The notes below the pieces were generated by a model, which did not search any database, was not told where the DNA came from, and saw only the letters and a list, made by a program, of their open reading frames with translations. DNA of 64,000 nt from NCBI GenBank assembly GCA_046154585.1, contig JBJXDX010000091.1, positions 80,455 through 144,454 on the forward strand, in the 5' to 3' direction. Each line of letters starts with the position of its first letter. Within the stretch, counting starts at the first letter, position 1. This document shows positions 8,630 to 17,009 of the stretch, piece after piece. The translations under genes and the position numbers were made by a program. The stretch comes from CADEFX01 sp046154585. Its GTDB lineage: Bacteria; Pseudomonadota; Alphaproteobacteria; Rhizobiales; Hyphomicrobiaceae.

Positions 8630-9960
8630 TGAGGCAGTTTGGGGGAAACATCATCCGCGCGGCTGCCGTTGTATTTGCCGCCGGTGTCGGAGGGTGTTCG
8701 GATGGTCCCAGTCTGCCGCGTCTGGGCGACCTCAATCCGTTCGCCGAAAAACAAGTCCCTCTTCCCGGCAAGCGTGTCCCGGTCGCGCTCGCGGAGGACA
8801 AGGCGGGCATCGCGCTCGCGTCGGCCGACCGGCCTGTCACGCTTCCCCCGCCCCGTCAGAACGACGCCTGGTCGCAGCCCGGTGGCGGCGCCAACAACGC
8901 ACCGGGCCATCTCGTGCTCGGCAACGCCGTGCGCACCGCCTGGAGCGCCGACGCGGGTAAAGGGTCGAGTTCCTACGGACGGCTTACGGCCAGCCCCATT
9001 GTTGCTGATGGTCGGGTGTACACACTCGACGCCGAGGGCAAGGTCTCCGCGTTCTCGTCGTCGGGGTCGTCCGCTTGGCGCGCGTCCCTGACGCCCGAGA
9101 AGGAGAAGGACTACAAAGGGTTTGGTGGAGGGCTCGCGGCCGAAGGCGGCCGCATCTACGCCGCCACCGGCTTCGGTTTTGTCTATGCGCTTGACGCTCA
9201 GAGCGGCAAGAAGCTCTGGGAGAAGAATGTTGGCTCGCCGATCCGGGCCTCGCCGACGGCGGCCAACGGCAAGGTGATCGTCGTAACGTCCGACGGCCTC
9301 GTGTATGCGCTGTCGGCGACCGATGGCCAGCAAATCTGGAACCATCGCGGCCTGCCCGAGCGCTCCAGCATCCTGTCGAATGCGAGCCCCGCCATCGACA
9401 GCGACATCGTCGTGGTGCCTTATCCGTCAGGCGAAGTCGTCGCCCTGCGCGCAACGGATGGCCAGCCGGTTTGGACCGAGTCCTTGGCTCGCACACGCAC
9501 GGCATCGTCACTCGGCGCCATGAGCGACGCCGCCCGCCCTGCCATCGACGGTGGCACGGTCTACGCAGTGGGCCATTCCGGTCGCATGGTGGCGACCTCG
9601 CTGCGGTCGGGCGAGCGTCTGTGGTCATTGAACGTCCCCGGTATTCAGGCACCCTACGTCGCCGGCGACTACGTCTTTGTCGTCGACACCGGTGGCCAGT
9701 TGCTGGCTGTCGGCCGCCGCGACGGCAAGGTCGTGTGGTCGACGAAGCTTCCCAACGCCACCACATGGTCGGGTCCCGTGCTGGCCGGCAGCAAACTCTG
9801 GCTGACCTCCAACAAGGGCCAGCTCCTCGCCGTGGATGCATCGACCGGCAAGGTCGAGAACCAGCAGGATCTAGGCTCGCCGATCTACATCGCCCCCGTC
9901 GTTGCGGCAGGCCGCATGTACGTCCTCACCGACAAGGCCCGGCTGATTGCCTTGAACTGA
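8629..9960 (+). CDS. bamB: Outer membrane assembly lipoprotein BamB
   Basis: Lipoprotein of the BAM complex that helps insert beta-barrel proteins into the outer membrane. The 443-residue product begins with a lipoprotein signal peptide and lipobox ending GVGGC, placing the lipidated cysteine at residue 23. The rest is a PQQ-like beta-propeller with repeated blades (VYALDAQSGKKLWEKNVG, VYALSATDGQQIWNHRG, LRATDGQPVWTESL, AVGRRDGKVVWSTKL). The ATG at 8629 is used rather than the TTG one codon earlier, because TGATG gives tight coupling to the upstream YfgM-like gene. Confidence 0.92.
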   Translation: MRQFGGNIIRAAAVVFAAGVGGCSDGPSLPRLGDLNPFAEKQVPLPGKRVPVALAEDKAGIALASADRPVTLPPPRQNDAWSQPGGGANNAPGHLVLGNAVRTAWSADAGKGSSSYGRLTASPIVADGRVYTLDAEGKVSAFSSSGSSAWRASLTPEKEKDYKGFGGGLAAEGGRIYAATGFGFVYALDAQSGKKLWEKNVGSPIRASPTAANGKVIVVTSDGLVYALSATDGQQIWNHRGLPERSSILSNASPAIDSDIVVVPYPSGEVVALRATDGQPVWTESLARTRTASSLGAMSDAARPAIDGGTVYAVGHSGRMVATSLRSGERLWSLNVPGIQAPYVAGDYVFVVDTGGQLLAVGRRDGKVVWSTKLPNATTWSGPVLAGSKLWLTSNKGQLLAVDASTGKVENQQDLGSPIYIAPVVAAGRMYVLTDKARLIALN

Positions 9961-10147
9961 CGTAGCGCGCTGGTAATTCCGCAATTATGCGGATCGGGAC
10001 AGCTTGCCCGCGCACAATACCCGAAGACCCTCCAATGCCAATTTCAGTGTAGTCCCCGTGTAACATCTGTCGTGACTCCGTGTTGCTACTTGAGCGGCGC
10101 GCACTTCAATCGCGCGATCAACAGTACGCAACCAAAGGAGACCGACG
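9961..10147. other. Intergenic region between bamB and the GG-leader peptide gene
   Basis: A 187-base stretch. A 6-bp stem with a 4-base loop (TCCGCA ATTA TGCGGA, 9978-9993) just after bamB could be a weak end-of-transcript hairpin, but it lacks a T-run. The rest presumably holds the promoter of the small peptide gene; I see no convincing consensus. Confidence 0.35.
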
Positions 10148-10288
10148 ATGAGCATTGTTGAGAGCCAGACCGCAGACATCCAGTAGCTGAGCGGCGCCGA
10201 AGTCGAGAACGTCAGCGGCGGATTGATCTGGCTCGCCATCGCGGCGGCCGTCGTCATCGTGGCGGCTCAGCGGTCCTGCCACAAGTAA
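10148..10288 (+). pseudogene. Double-glycine-leader small peptide gene interrupted by an amber codon
   Basis: A 46-codon reading frame with a strong ribosome-binding site (AAAGGAGACCGACG before ATG). It has one in-frame TAG at codon 13 (10184-10186) and a terminal TAA. Read through the amber, the product would have a leader with the motif IQ-stop-LSGAEVENVSGG, followed by a hydrophobic, alanine/valine-rich tail with one cysteine (Cys44). This matches the double-glycine leader of class II bacteriocin-like and related exported peptides, in which IxEL...EV..VSGG is conserved. The amber replaces the usual Glu (GAG to TAG is one substitution). A perfect terminator-like hairpin follows 17 bases after the stop. 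It could be a pseudogene, a sequencing error or a readthrough gene; no exporter is nearby. Confidence 0.55.
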
Positions 10289-10305
10289 GGTTTACTAAGG
10301 CGCCC

Positions 10306-10345
10306 GAGGTGAGCGCCCGTAATTGTGGCGCTCACCTCCGGTTTC
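10306..10345 (+). terminator. Rho-independent-like terminator hairpin
   Basis: A perfect 12-bp inverted repeat, GAGGTGAGCGCC (10306-10317) and GGCGCTCACCTC (10327-10338), with a 9-base loop is followed by a short pyrimidine-rich stretch (GGTTTCCTTCC). It begins 17 bases after the TAA of the small peptide frame, which supports that frame being a transcribed unit. The T-tract is weak. Confidence 0.7.
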
Positions 10346-10580
10346 CTTCCGCGAAGGACATAGCCCGACGCTTCAAATCTCGAAAAGGCTCCTCAGGTTG
10401 CAGAACCGCTGCCTCCTCATCAAAATTGCGCTCAATTAACGCATCCGGGCCCGTTGATATGACGGCTTTGTGACGCCAATTCCCCGGCGGTTTGCCCCTT
10501 GCCCATCATAATTTTGTACACTGATGGATGCCGTCGCCGCGGCGGCGTTGGTTGCGCCGCCGGTCCCGGGAGCCTTGTTC

Positions 10581-12434
10581 ATGCGTCTGCGGTATCAGCA
10601 GCTGATTGCCCTCTTGCTTGCGATCCTGATCGCTTTGGCCGGTCCTGCCGTCGCGCAGCAGGAGGCTCGGCCGGTTCAGACCGAAGGTGCAAAGCCTGAC
10701 GACGCGCGATCATCGTCGGCAGATACCCCAAGAGAGACAACGCCCGCCGCTCGCTCCCAAGAGCAGGAGGCAGCCTCCCAGCAGCAACTGCCGCTCCCGG
10801 ATCAGACCGATAAGCCCATCGAGCAAATTGAGCAATCACAGCCCGCCGTCCAGCGCACCGAGACCACGCCGTCCCAGTACCAGAAAAAGCCGGGGCAAGA
10901 GAAAGCCGCCGCAAAGCCGACGCCGGCCGCGGGCAAGACGATCCCTCGCGCGCCGCGCATTCCGCCGCTGCCGGCAGACTCCGCCACAACCCATGTGCTC
11001 GACATTGCCGGCCGCACGCTGCAGTTCGAAGCCGTCGCCGGCAGCCTCCCACTCACGAACACGGAAGGTCGAATTCAGGCGCGCATGGCCTACATCTCCT
11101 ACGCCGCGTTGGGCACAGACGCGAAGTCCCGCCCCGTTGCGTTCGCCTTCAACGGCGGCCCGGGCTCGGCGTCGGCTTGGCTGCATCTGGGGACGCTCGG
11201 CCCCTGGCGGTTGCCGATGGACGGCGACGCGGCCCGGCCATCAGCCCCCGGCACGACGATTCCCAACGCGGAGACATGGCTCGACTTCGCAGACCTTGTC
11301 CTCATTGATCCGGTCGGCACGGGTTACAGCCGCTTCGAGAACGAGACCGCCGCGCAGACAGATGCAGCGGGCGCGGGCGACAACGCCGGCAATCGCCGCT
11401 CGACGAGCCAGTCCGACCTCCAGAAGCAGTACTGGTCCATCAACGGCGACGTGGGTGCTTTCGCGACCTTTATTTCCAAATGGCTGACCATGACCGGCCG
11501 TCACGCTTCGCCAAAAGTCATCGTCGGCGAAAGCTACGGCGGCTTCCGCGGGCCCAAGATCGCGCGCGCGCTACAGTCGGATCACGGCGTCGGGGTGAAT
11601 CTGCTGGTGCTCGTCTCGCCGGTTCTCGATTACGGTTTCCTGCGTCGCCAGCGCCACCTGCCCTTCAACGCTGCCGCGCTTCTGCCGTCGCTGTCGGCTG
11701 CGAGCCTCGAGCTCCGCGGCAAGACGCCGACGTCGGCTCTCATGCGCGAGGCGGAAGAATACGCCCGCGGCGAGTACCTGACGGACATGTTGCGGGGACC
11801 GCGCGATACCGCAGCCGTCGCCCGCGTCGTGAAGCGTGTTTCCGCGCTGACGAGTCTGCCCGCGGCCACGATCGCCAAGTATGGCGGGATGCTGGACAGC
11901 CCCGGCTATCGCCGCGAGATCAACCAGGAGGGTCACAAGGTCGCCAGCGCCTACGATGCCTCGGTCAAGGGCCTCGATCCCGAGCCCGGCCATCCGAGCT
12001 CCGGCTACCAGGATCCCTTCATCACGGCCCTGCGCGCGCCGCTGACGAGCGCGATCCTCAACCTCTACAGCCAGCTCAATTGGCGCCCCGATGCGCGCTA
12101 TCAACTGGCAAACACGGACGTCAGCGGTCACTGGCAGTACGGCAACTCGCCGAGCTCGCCCGAGGCCGTGTCCGATCTGAAGTCCGTTCTCGCCCTCGAC
12201 ACGCGCCTGCGCGTGCTCGTCACTCACGGCTACACGGATCTGGTGACGCCATACTTCGCCAGCACGCTGGTGCTCGACCAGCTACCCACCTACGGTGATG
12301 CGCGCCGCATCGTGCAGGTCACCTATCCCGGCGGTCATATGTTCTACAGCCGCGATAACTCGCGCGCTGCCTTTCGCGAGGACGTTCTCATCATGCTCGC
12401 CGCCAGCTTGAACGGCGAGCCGCAGACGCGGTAA
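10581..12434 (+). CDS. Secreted serine carboxypeptidase, peptidase S10 family
   Basis: Alpha/beta-hydrolase-fold serine carboxypeptidase, probably periplasmic. The signal peptide is residues 1-24 (hydrophobic core LIALLLAILIALAGPAVA), followed by a ~100-residue low-complexity linker rich in Q, P, T and K. The S10 domain covers about 135-610, with the entry motif FNGGPGSASAW. The catalytic triad is visible: S318 (GESYGG), D553 (GYTDLVTP) and H586 (GGHMFY). The start at 10581 is chosen over the upstream in-frame ATG at 10524 because GGGAG precedes it and it begins the signal peptide. Bacterial S10 members are annotated as carboxypeptidases; the true substrate is unknown. Convergent with the SDR gene. 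Confidence 0.9.
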   Translation: MRLRYQQLIALLLAILIALAGPAVAQQEARPVQTEGAKPDDARSSSADTPRETTPAARSQEQEAASQQQLPLPDQTDKPIEQIEQSQPAVQRTETTPSQYQKKPGQEKAAAKPTPAAGKTIPRAPRIPPLPADSATTHVLDIAGRTLQFEAVAGSLPLTNTEGRIQARMAYISYAALGTDAKSRPVAFAFNGGPGSASAWLHLGTLGPWRLPMDGDAARPSAPGTTIPNAETWLDFADLVLIDPVGTGYSRFENETAAQTDAAGAGDNAGNRRSTSQSDLQKQYWSINGDVGAFATFISKWLTMTGRHASPKVIVGESYGGFRGPKIARALQSDHGVGVNLLVLVSPVLDYGFLRRQRHLPFNAAALLPSLSAASLELRGKTPTSALMREAEEYARGEYLTDMLRGPRDTAAVARVVKRVSALTSLPAATIAKYGGMLDSPGYRREINQEGHKVASAYDASVKGLDPEPGHPSSGYQDPFITALRAPLTSAILNLYSQLNWRPDARYQLANTDVSGHWQYGNSPSSPEAVSDLKSVLALDTRLRVLVTHGYTDLVTPYFASTLVLDQLPTYGDARRIVQVTYPGGHMFYSRDNSRAAFREDVLIMLAASLNGEPQTR

Positions 12435-12445
12435 TTGTCGGCACT

Positions 12446-13186
12446 TCAGGTCTCCGCGCCGCCGTTCACCTGGATCATCTGCCCATTGATGAATGAGCCG
12501 GGCTCCGAGGCCAGCAACGCTACGACGGCCGCGACCTCGGCGGGTGTTCCGAGCCGCCCCACAGGCACACGCGCCTTCATCGGCGTGATGTGCGCTGCCT
12601 GCACCGCGTCCTGCTCCTCGCCCATGATAGGACCCGGCGACACGATGTTGACCGTTATACCTTTGGGGCCGAACTCCTTGGCCAGCGCCTTGGTCAAGCC
12701 CCACGAGGCGTGTTTGGACGCCGACACATGCGCGCGGCCGTTGTAGCCGTGGATCGCGTTCATGCCGGCAAAGTTGATGATGCGGCCCCAGCCCTTGTTG
12801 ATCATGCCCGGCAGGCAAACACGCGACAGCCAGTACGACGCGTCGAAGTTGATCGCCATCACGCGGCGCCACTCGTCCTCGGTGAGATCAAGAAAGCCAC
12901 CGTCTTCACGTACCGCCGCGTTGTTCACCAGCACGTCCACGGTGCCGAACTTGGCAAGGCTCTCCTCAGCCATGCGCATGCAATCTTCGCGCTTGCCGAC
13001 ATCGCCCATGGCGACCAGCGCCTCGACGCCGAGGTCGCGCGCCTCATTGGCGACCTTCTGCGCCGACTGCCGATCCTGCGATCCGTTGATGACGACATTG
13101 CAGCCGTCCTTCGCCAGCGCCAGGGCACACGCACGCCCGATATTTTTGTTAGAGCCCGTAATCAGCGCCGTACGCTTGCCTGCCAC
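12446..13186 (-). CDS. SDR-family protein with altered active site
   Basis: A 246-residue classical-size short-chain dehydrogenase/reductase. It has an N-terminal nucleotide-binding loop TGSNKNIG (the middle glycine of TGxxxGIG is Asn), the structural NNA motif (about 88-90) and a C-terminal PGP motif. The usual YxxxK is instead V154-S-A-S-K158, and the preceding catalytic serine position reads INFAGMN, so both Tyr and Ser are replaced. GTG at 13186 is used: it follows the upstream stop by one base, has AGGAAGG nine bases before it, and gives the normal SDR N-terminus. It is coupled to the molybdopterin oxidoreductase gene, so a joint pathway is likely. It may be non-catalytic or use other residues. 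Confidence 0.8.
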   Translation of the reverse strand: MAGKRTALITGSNKNIGRACALALAKDGCNVVINGSQDRQSAQKVANEARDLGVEALVAMGDVGKREDCMRMAEESLAKFGTVDVLVNNAAVREDGGFLDLTEDEWRRVMAINFDASYWLSRVCLPGMINKGWGRIINFAGMNAIHGYNGRAHVSASKHASWGLTKALAKEFGPKGITVNIVSPGPIMGEEQDAVQAAHITPMKARVPVGRLGTPAEVAAVVALLASEPGSFINGQMIQVNGGAET

Positions 13187-13187
13187 T

Positions 13188-15269
13188 CTAATTGACCTTC
13201 CTGATCCACACATGATTGTCGTGGAACGCACCGCCGCCGAACGGCGCCGGCTGGTCCGCCCCCGTCAGCGTGTTGATGCCTTCCTCACCTTCGAATTGAT
13301 CGTTGGGCGCGATGCTCTCCACGATCACCACCCCACGTCGCACGCCGTCGAACGAACGGACCTTGAGCCGGATCTCGCCGCGCTCGTTGCCCATGGCGAT
13401 GCGCTCGCCGTCGTTGACGCCCAGCGTCTCCAGATCGCCCGGATGGATCATCGCCGACGGCGGTCCCTCACGCTTCTGGCTGGTCGGCGTCTCATTGAAG
13501 CTCGAGTTCAGATACCCGCGCGAGGGTGACGTAGCCAGCCGGAACGGATGCTTGTCATCGGCCTCCTCGATGACCCGCCAGAAATCCGGCAGCTTCGGCA
13601 TGTCGCGATGCGGTCCCATGGGTCCGGCATTGGCCATTTTTACACCCGTCCAGTCAGGCGCGAAATGGAACTTGCCGTCAGGATGCGCGAAGCCGTTCAT
13701 GTAGTGCGCCGTTTCGAAATCAGGCTGGCAGTCGATCCACTTCTCGGCTTCCAGATCATCCAGCGCGCCCCACCCTGACACAGTCAGCGTCTCGTCGATC
13801 ATCTCGCGCGGCGTCATGGTGAAACCGCGATGCTCCGCGCCCACGCGGCGCGCCAGATCGCAGATGACGTCGTGATTGCTCCAGCATTCGCCCGGCGGCT
13901 CGATGAGTTTGGGACCAAGCAGAATGTGCTGATTGCCGCCGGACTGATAGACGTCGTCGTGCTCCAGGAACATTGTTGCCGGAATCACCACGTCGGCCAT
14001 GCGCGCCGTCGCCGTCATGAACTGCTCGTGCACGCACACGAACAGATCCTCACGCGCAAAGCCCTGCTTCACCTTGCGCTGCTCCGGCGCCACCTGCACG
14101 GGATTGGTGCTCTGAATCACCATGGCCTTGATCGGCGGCCCGTCGCGCAAGTCGAGCGGATCACCCATCAGCACCGCGCCGATGCGTGACTGATCGAGCT
14201 GCCGCACGGGCTTCTTCACGTCCAGCCCTTCGATCAGCGTCTTGTTCCAGTGATAGATCGCGTTGTTCTTGTGAAAGGCACCACCGCCTTCGTTGAGCCA
14301 GGCCCCTGTCACCGCCGGAATGCAGGATGCGGCATGCATCGACACGGAGCCGTTGCGCGAGCGTGCAAACCCGTAGCCCAGGCGGAAGTAGCTGCGCGGC
14401 GTCGTGCCCACCCACTTGGCGAAGGTCTCGATATCAGCCACCGGAATACCTGTGATGCCGCTCGCCCACTCCGGTGTGCGCGTCTTGAGGTGCTGCTCCA
14501 GCTCGCGCGGCTTGTCGGTGTACTTTTCCAGGTACGGCCAATTGGCGTAGCCATCGCGGAACAGCACGTGCATCACACCGCAGGCCAGCGCCGCATCGGT
14601 GCCGGGCCGCAGCACCAGCCCGAGATCGGCCTGATCCATCGTGCCGTTGCGATAGACATCCACGACCACTAGCTTCGCGCCCCGCTCTTTGCGCGCGCGC
14701 GTGACGTGCGTCATGACGTTGATCTGAGTGTTGACCGGATTGGTGCCCCAGATCGTCACCAGATCGGCCTTGGCCATCTCACGTGGATCCGGCCCGCGCG
14801 CAGCGCCGGCCCCGGCCAGAAAACCCGCTTCCGCCAGCGTCGTGCAGAATGTGGAATATTGGCCGGCGTACCCTTTCGCGTGGCGCAGGCGGTTGATGCC
14901 GTCGCGCATCACCAGACCCATGGTGCCGGCATAGAAGTAGGGCCACACGCTTTCAGGGCCGAACTCCCGCTCCGCCTTCAGCATCGCCTCGGCCGTGAGG
15001 CCCATGGCCTCATCCCAGGAAATGCGACCGAACTGGCCCGACCCTTTCGGGCCCTTGCGCTTCAGCGGAAACAGGAGGCGGTCGGGATGATGAATACGCT
15101 CGGCGTAACGCGCGACCTTGGCGCAGACCACACCGGCTGTGTAGCTGTTGGACTTGGCGCCGTGGACGCGCCCGATCCGCCCGTTGCCCAGCAGCTCGAC
15201 CTCGAGCGCACACGTCGACGGACAGTCGTGCGGGCAGGCGGAATACCCGATCGGCACTTTGGCATCCAT
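13188..15269 (-). CDS. Molybdopterin-dependent oxidoreductase (DMSO-reductase superfamily)
   Basis: A 693-residue member of the DMSO-reductase superfamily of bis-MGD enzymes. Cys12, Cys16, Cys20 and Cys49 form the CxxxC-CxxxC...C pattern of the N-terminal [4Fe-4S] site. The molybdopterin domains follow, with VTIWGTNPVNT at about 170-185 and the C-terminal dinucleotide-binding domain (NDGERIAMGNERGEIRLKV at about 610). There is no Tat signal, so it is probably cytoplasmic. The ribosome-binding site GGGAG precedes ATG. No separate FeS or membrane subunit is encoded nearby; the only operon partner is the SDR-like gene. The substrate is unknown, and similarity to formate-dehydrogenase-like and anaerobic-dehydrogenase groups is only general. 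Confidence 0.85.
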   Translation of the reverse strand: MDAKVPIGYSACPHDCPSTCALEVELLGNGRIGRVHGAKSNSYTAGVVCAKVARYAERIHHPDRLLFPLKRKGPKGSGQFGRISWDEAMGLTAEAMLKAEREFGPESVWPYFYAGTMGLVMRDGINRLRHAKGYAGQYSTFCTTLAEAGFLAGAGAARGPDPREMAKADLVTIWGTNPVNTQINVMTHVTRARKERGAKLVVVDVYRNGTMDQADLGLVLRPGTDAALACGVMHVLFRDGYANWPYLEKYTDKPRELEQHLKTRTPEWASGITGIPVADIETFAKWVGTTPRSYFRLGYGFARSRNGSVSMHAASCIPAVTGAWLNEGGGAFHKNNAIYHWNKTLIEGLDVKKPVRQLDQSRIGAVLMGDPLDLRDGPPIKAMVIQSTNPVQVAPEQRKVKQGFAREDLFVCVHEQFMTATARMADVVIPATMFLEHDDVYQSGGNQHILLGPKLIEPPGECWSNHDVICDLARRVGAEHRGFTMTPREMIDETLTVSGWGALDDLEAEKWIDCQPDFETAHYMNGFAHPDGKFHFAPDWTGVKMANAGPMGPHRDMPKLPDFWRVIEEADDKHPFRLATSPSRGYLNSSFNETPTSQKREGPPSAMIHPGDLETLGVNDGERIAMGNERGEIRLKVRSFDGVRRGVVIVESIAPNDQFEGEEGINTLTGADQPAPFGGGAFHDNHVWIRKVN

Positions 15270-15413
15270 TGGCGTTCTCCCAGAGTCGCTGTCACAGAAT
15301 AGCCGGGTCGCTGCATCGGGGGGAGAGGTTTCTTAGATAATGCGTTTCGAAAAGTGGATGGCTGCCTTAGATAAGAGAGCGAACTCAAGACCACCATTCC
15401 AGCCTTTGACACG

Positions 15414-15899
15414 GTGCGCGCAACACTCAGCATGCTCATCCTGGCTCCTAACGACCCGCTCGATCTCACCGCCCTGGCATCTTTGCTCACCGACAAGAGT
15501 GAGCTGGCGCTGGTCTGGCCGGATGCCAGGCATCCTTTCGATCCTGACCAGTGGCGCGGCACACTCACCTCGAGCCCTCGCAACCAATCTTACTTCGTCT
15601 TGAGCGACGGCGAGGTGATCGGACACGCCGCCCTGCTTGAAACCGAAGAGCCGGACGTTCTGGCCGTCTCCTACCTGTTCATTCGTGCAGATCACCGGAA
15701 CCGTGGCCATGGTCGCCAGCTCATCGCTTTGCTCGAACAGGAGGCGATGAAGGTTCCGGGTACAACCGCATTGCGGTTGAGGGTCCGCACGTACAATCCG
15801 CGGGCCGCTCACGTTTACGAGGCCTCGGGCTTCGAGGTGATTGAGCAGGAGGGAACGCTTCAAATCATGTGCAAGCGTCTCCGTAACTCGGCCCATTAG
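15414..15899 (+). CDS. GNAT family N-acetyltransferase
   Basis: A 161-residue acetyl-CoA-dependent N-acetyltransferase. The GNAT motif A is clear at about residues 90-105 (LFIRADHRNRGHGRQLI, with the RGHG pyrophosphate-binding loop), and motif B includes AAHVYEASGFEV. The substrate is unknown. The start is uncertain: GTG at 15414 or ATG at 15432, neither with a good ribosome-binding site. It overlaps by 4 bases tail to tail with the enolase-superfamily gene on the other strand. Confidence 0.8.
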   Translation: MRATLSMLILAPNDPLDLTALASLLTDKSELALVWPDARHPFDPDQWRGTLTSSPRNQSYFVLSDGEVIGHAALLETEEPDVLAVSYLFIRADHRNRGHGRQLIALLEQEAMKVPGTTALRLRVRTYNPRAAHVYEASGFEVIEQEGTLQIMCKRLRNSAH

Positions 15900-16984
15900 G
15901 CCCGCACCCCCTCCAACCCCTTCCAATCGAACGCCACGCCGTGGCCCGGCCGGCCGGACGCGATGGCATTGCCCTCGACGATACGCATGGGCTCGGCGAT
16001 GAAGCGATCAATCCCAAAGCCGTGCGTTTCCAGATAGCTCCGATTGGCGCACGCCGCCAGCAGTTGCACCGTCACGTCGTGCGCGCCATGCGAGGTCACC
16101 GGCAGGTTGAAGGCCTCGGCCAAGTGCGCGACCTTCATGAACACCGTGACGCCGCCGCAGTTCGTCACATCGGGCTCCGGATACGTGACGCCGCCCGCCG
16201 CCACCATGTGCTTGAACTCCCACAGCGTGCGCATGTTCTCGCCCGTCGCGATCGGCAGGCCCCCGTCGCGCACGATGCGCACGTGCCCCGCCACATCGTC
16301 CGGGATGGTCGGCTCTTCGAGCCATACCAGCTCGAAGGGCTGGAACGCCCGCGCCCGGCGGATCGACTCGTCCACCGTCCATTTCATGTTGGCGTCGACC
16401 ATCAGCGGGAAGCCGTCGCCCAGGTATTCGCGCATGGCCTTGATACGCGCGACATCCTCCGACATGCGGTCCCGGCCCACCTTCATCTTGATGGCGCGAA
16501 AGCCCTTGGCGAGGTTGCCTTCCGTCTGCTTCAGTAGCGCCTCGGTGGTAAAATCCAGATCGATGCCGCCCGCGTAGCAGGGCACGAGCGGATCATAGCC
16601 GCCGAGCAGCTGCCACAGCGGCAGCTTAGCGCGCTTGGCCTTCAGGTCCCACAGCGCGATATCGAGCGCCGAGAGGGCCAGCACCGACGGCCCGCCCCGG
16701 CCACCGTAGTGCAGGCCCCACCACACCTTGTTCCAGACCTGCTCGACGCGGTCCGCATCCAAACCCTTGGCAATCTCGGCAATATCACGCGACAGCGTGG
16801 CGTAGATCGCGCCGCCGTTGTGGCCGGTGGTGTAGGTGTATCCCATCCCCTCCTCGCCGTCGGCATCGCGCACGCGCACCGTGATCAGCTCGAAAGCCGT
16901 CATGGTGCCATGCGTCGAATCCGACAGCGGCACATCCAGCGGAATGCGATAGTGCCCGGCCGTTACGGCGGCGATTTTGGCCAC
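15896..16984 (-). CDS. Mandelate racemase-subgroup enolase superfamily enzyme
   Basis: A 362-residue enzyme of the mandelate racemase subgroup, which abstracts a proton alpha to a carboxylate with Mg2+ help. All catalytic positions are present and sit two residues after those of mandelate racemase: K166-M-K168, metal ligands D197, E223 and E249, and the D272/H299 dyad. An acid sugar dehydratase or racemase is therefore likely, but the substrate cannot be named. The start is GTG with AGGAGGAAAC upstream. It lies 25 bases downstream of the asparaginase gene in the same operon. Confidence 0.88.
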   Translation of the reverse strand: MAKIAAVTAGHYRIPLDVPLSDSTHGTMTAFELITVRVRDADGEEGMGYTYTTGHNGGAIYATLSRDIAEIAKGLDADRVEQVWNKVWWGLHYGGRGGPSVLALSALDIALWDLKAKRAKLPLWQLLGGYDPLVPCYAGGIDLDFTTEALLKQTEGNLAKGFRAIKMKVGRDRMSEDVARIKAMREYLGDGFPLMVDANMKWTVDESIRRARAFQPFELVWLEEPTIPDDVAGHVRIVRDGGLPIATGENMRTLWEFKHMVAAGGVTYPEPDVTNCGGVTVFMKVAHLAEAFNLPVTSHGAHDVTVQLLAACANRSYLETHGFGIDRFIAEPMRIVEGNAIASGRPGHGVAFDWKGLEGVRA

Positions 16985-17009
16985 GTGTTTCCTCCTGGAG
17001 AAACGCTTC

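Noticed and set aside
9985..10257. A 90-codon minus-strand frame opposite the GG-leader peptide.
   Set aside because: No family pattern and no ribosome-binding site; the plus-strand frame has a ribosome-binding site, a leader motif and a terminator.
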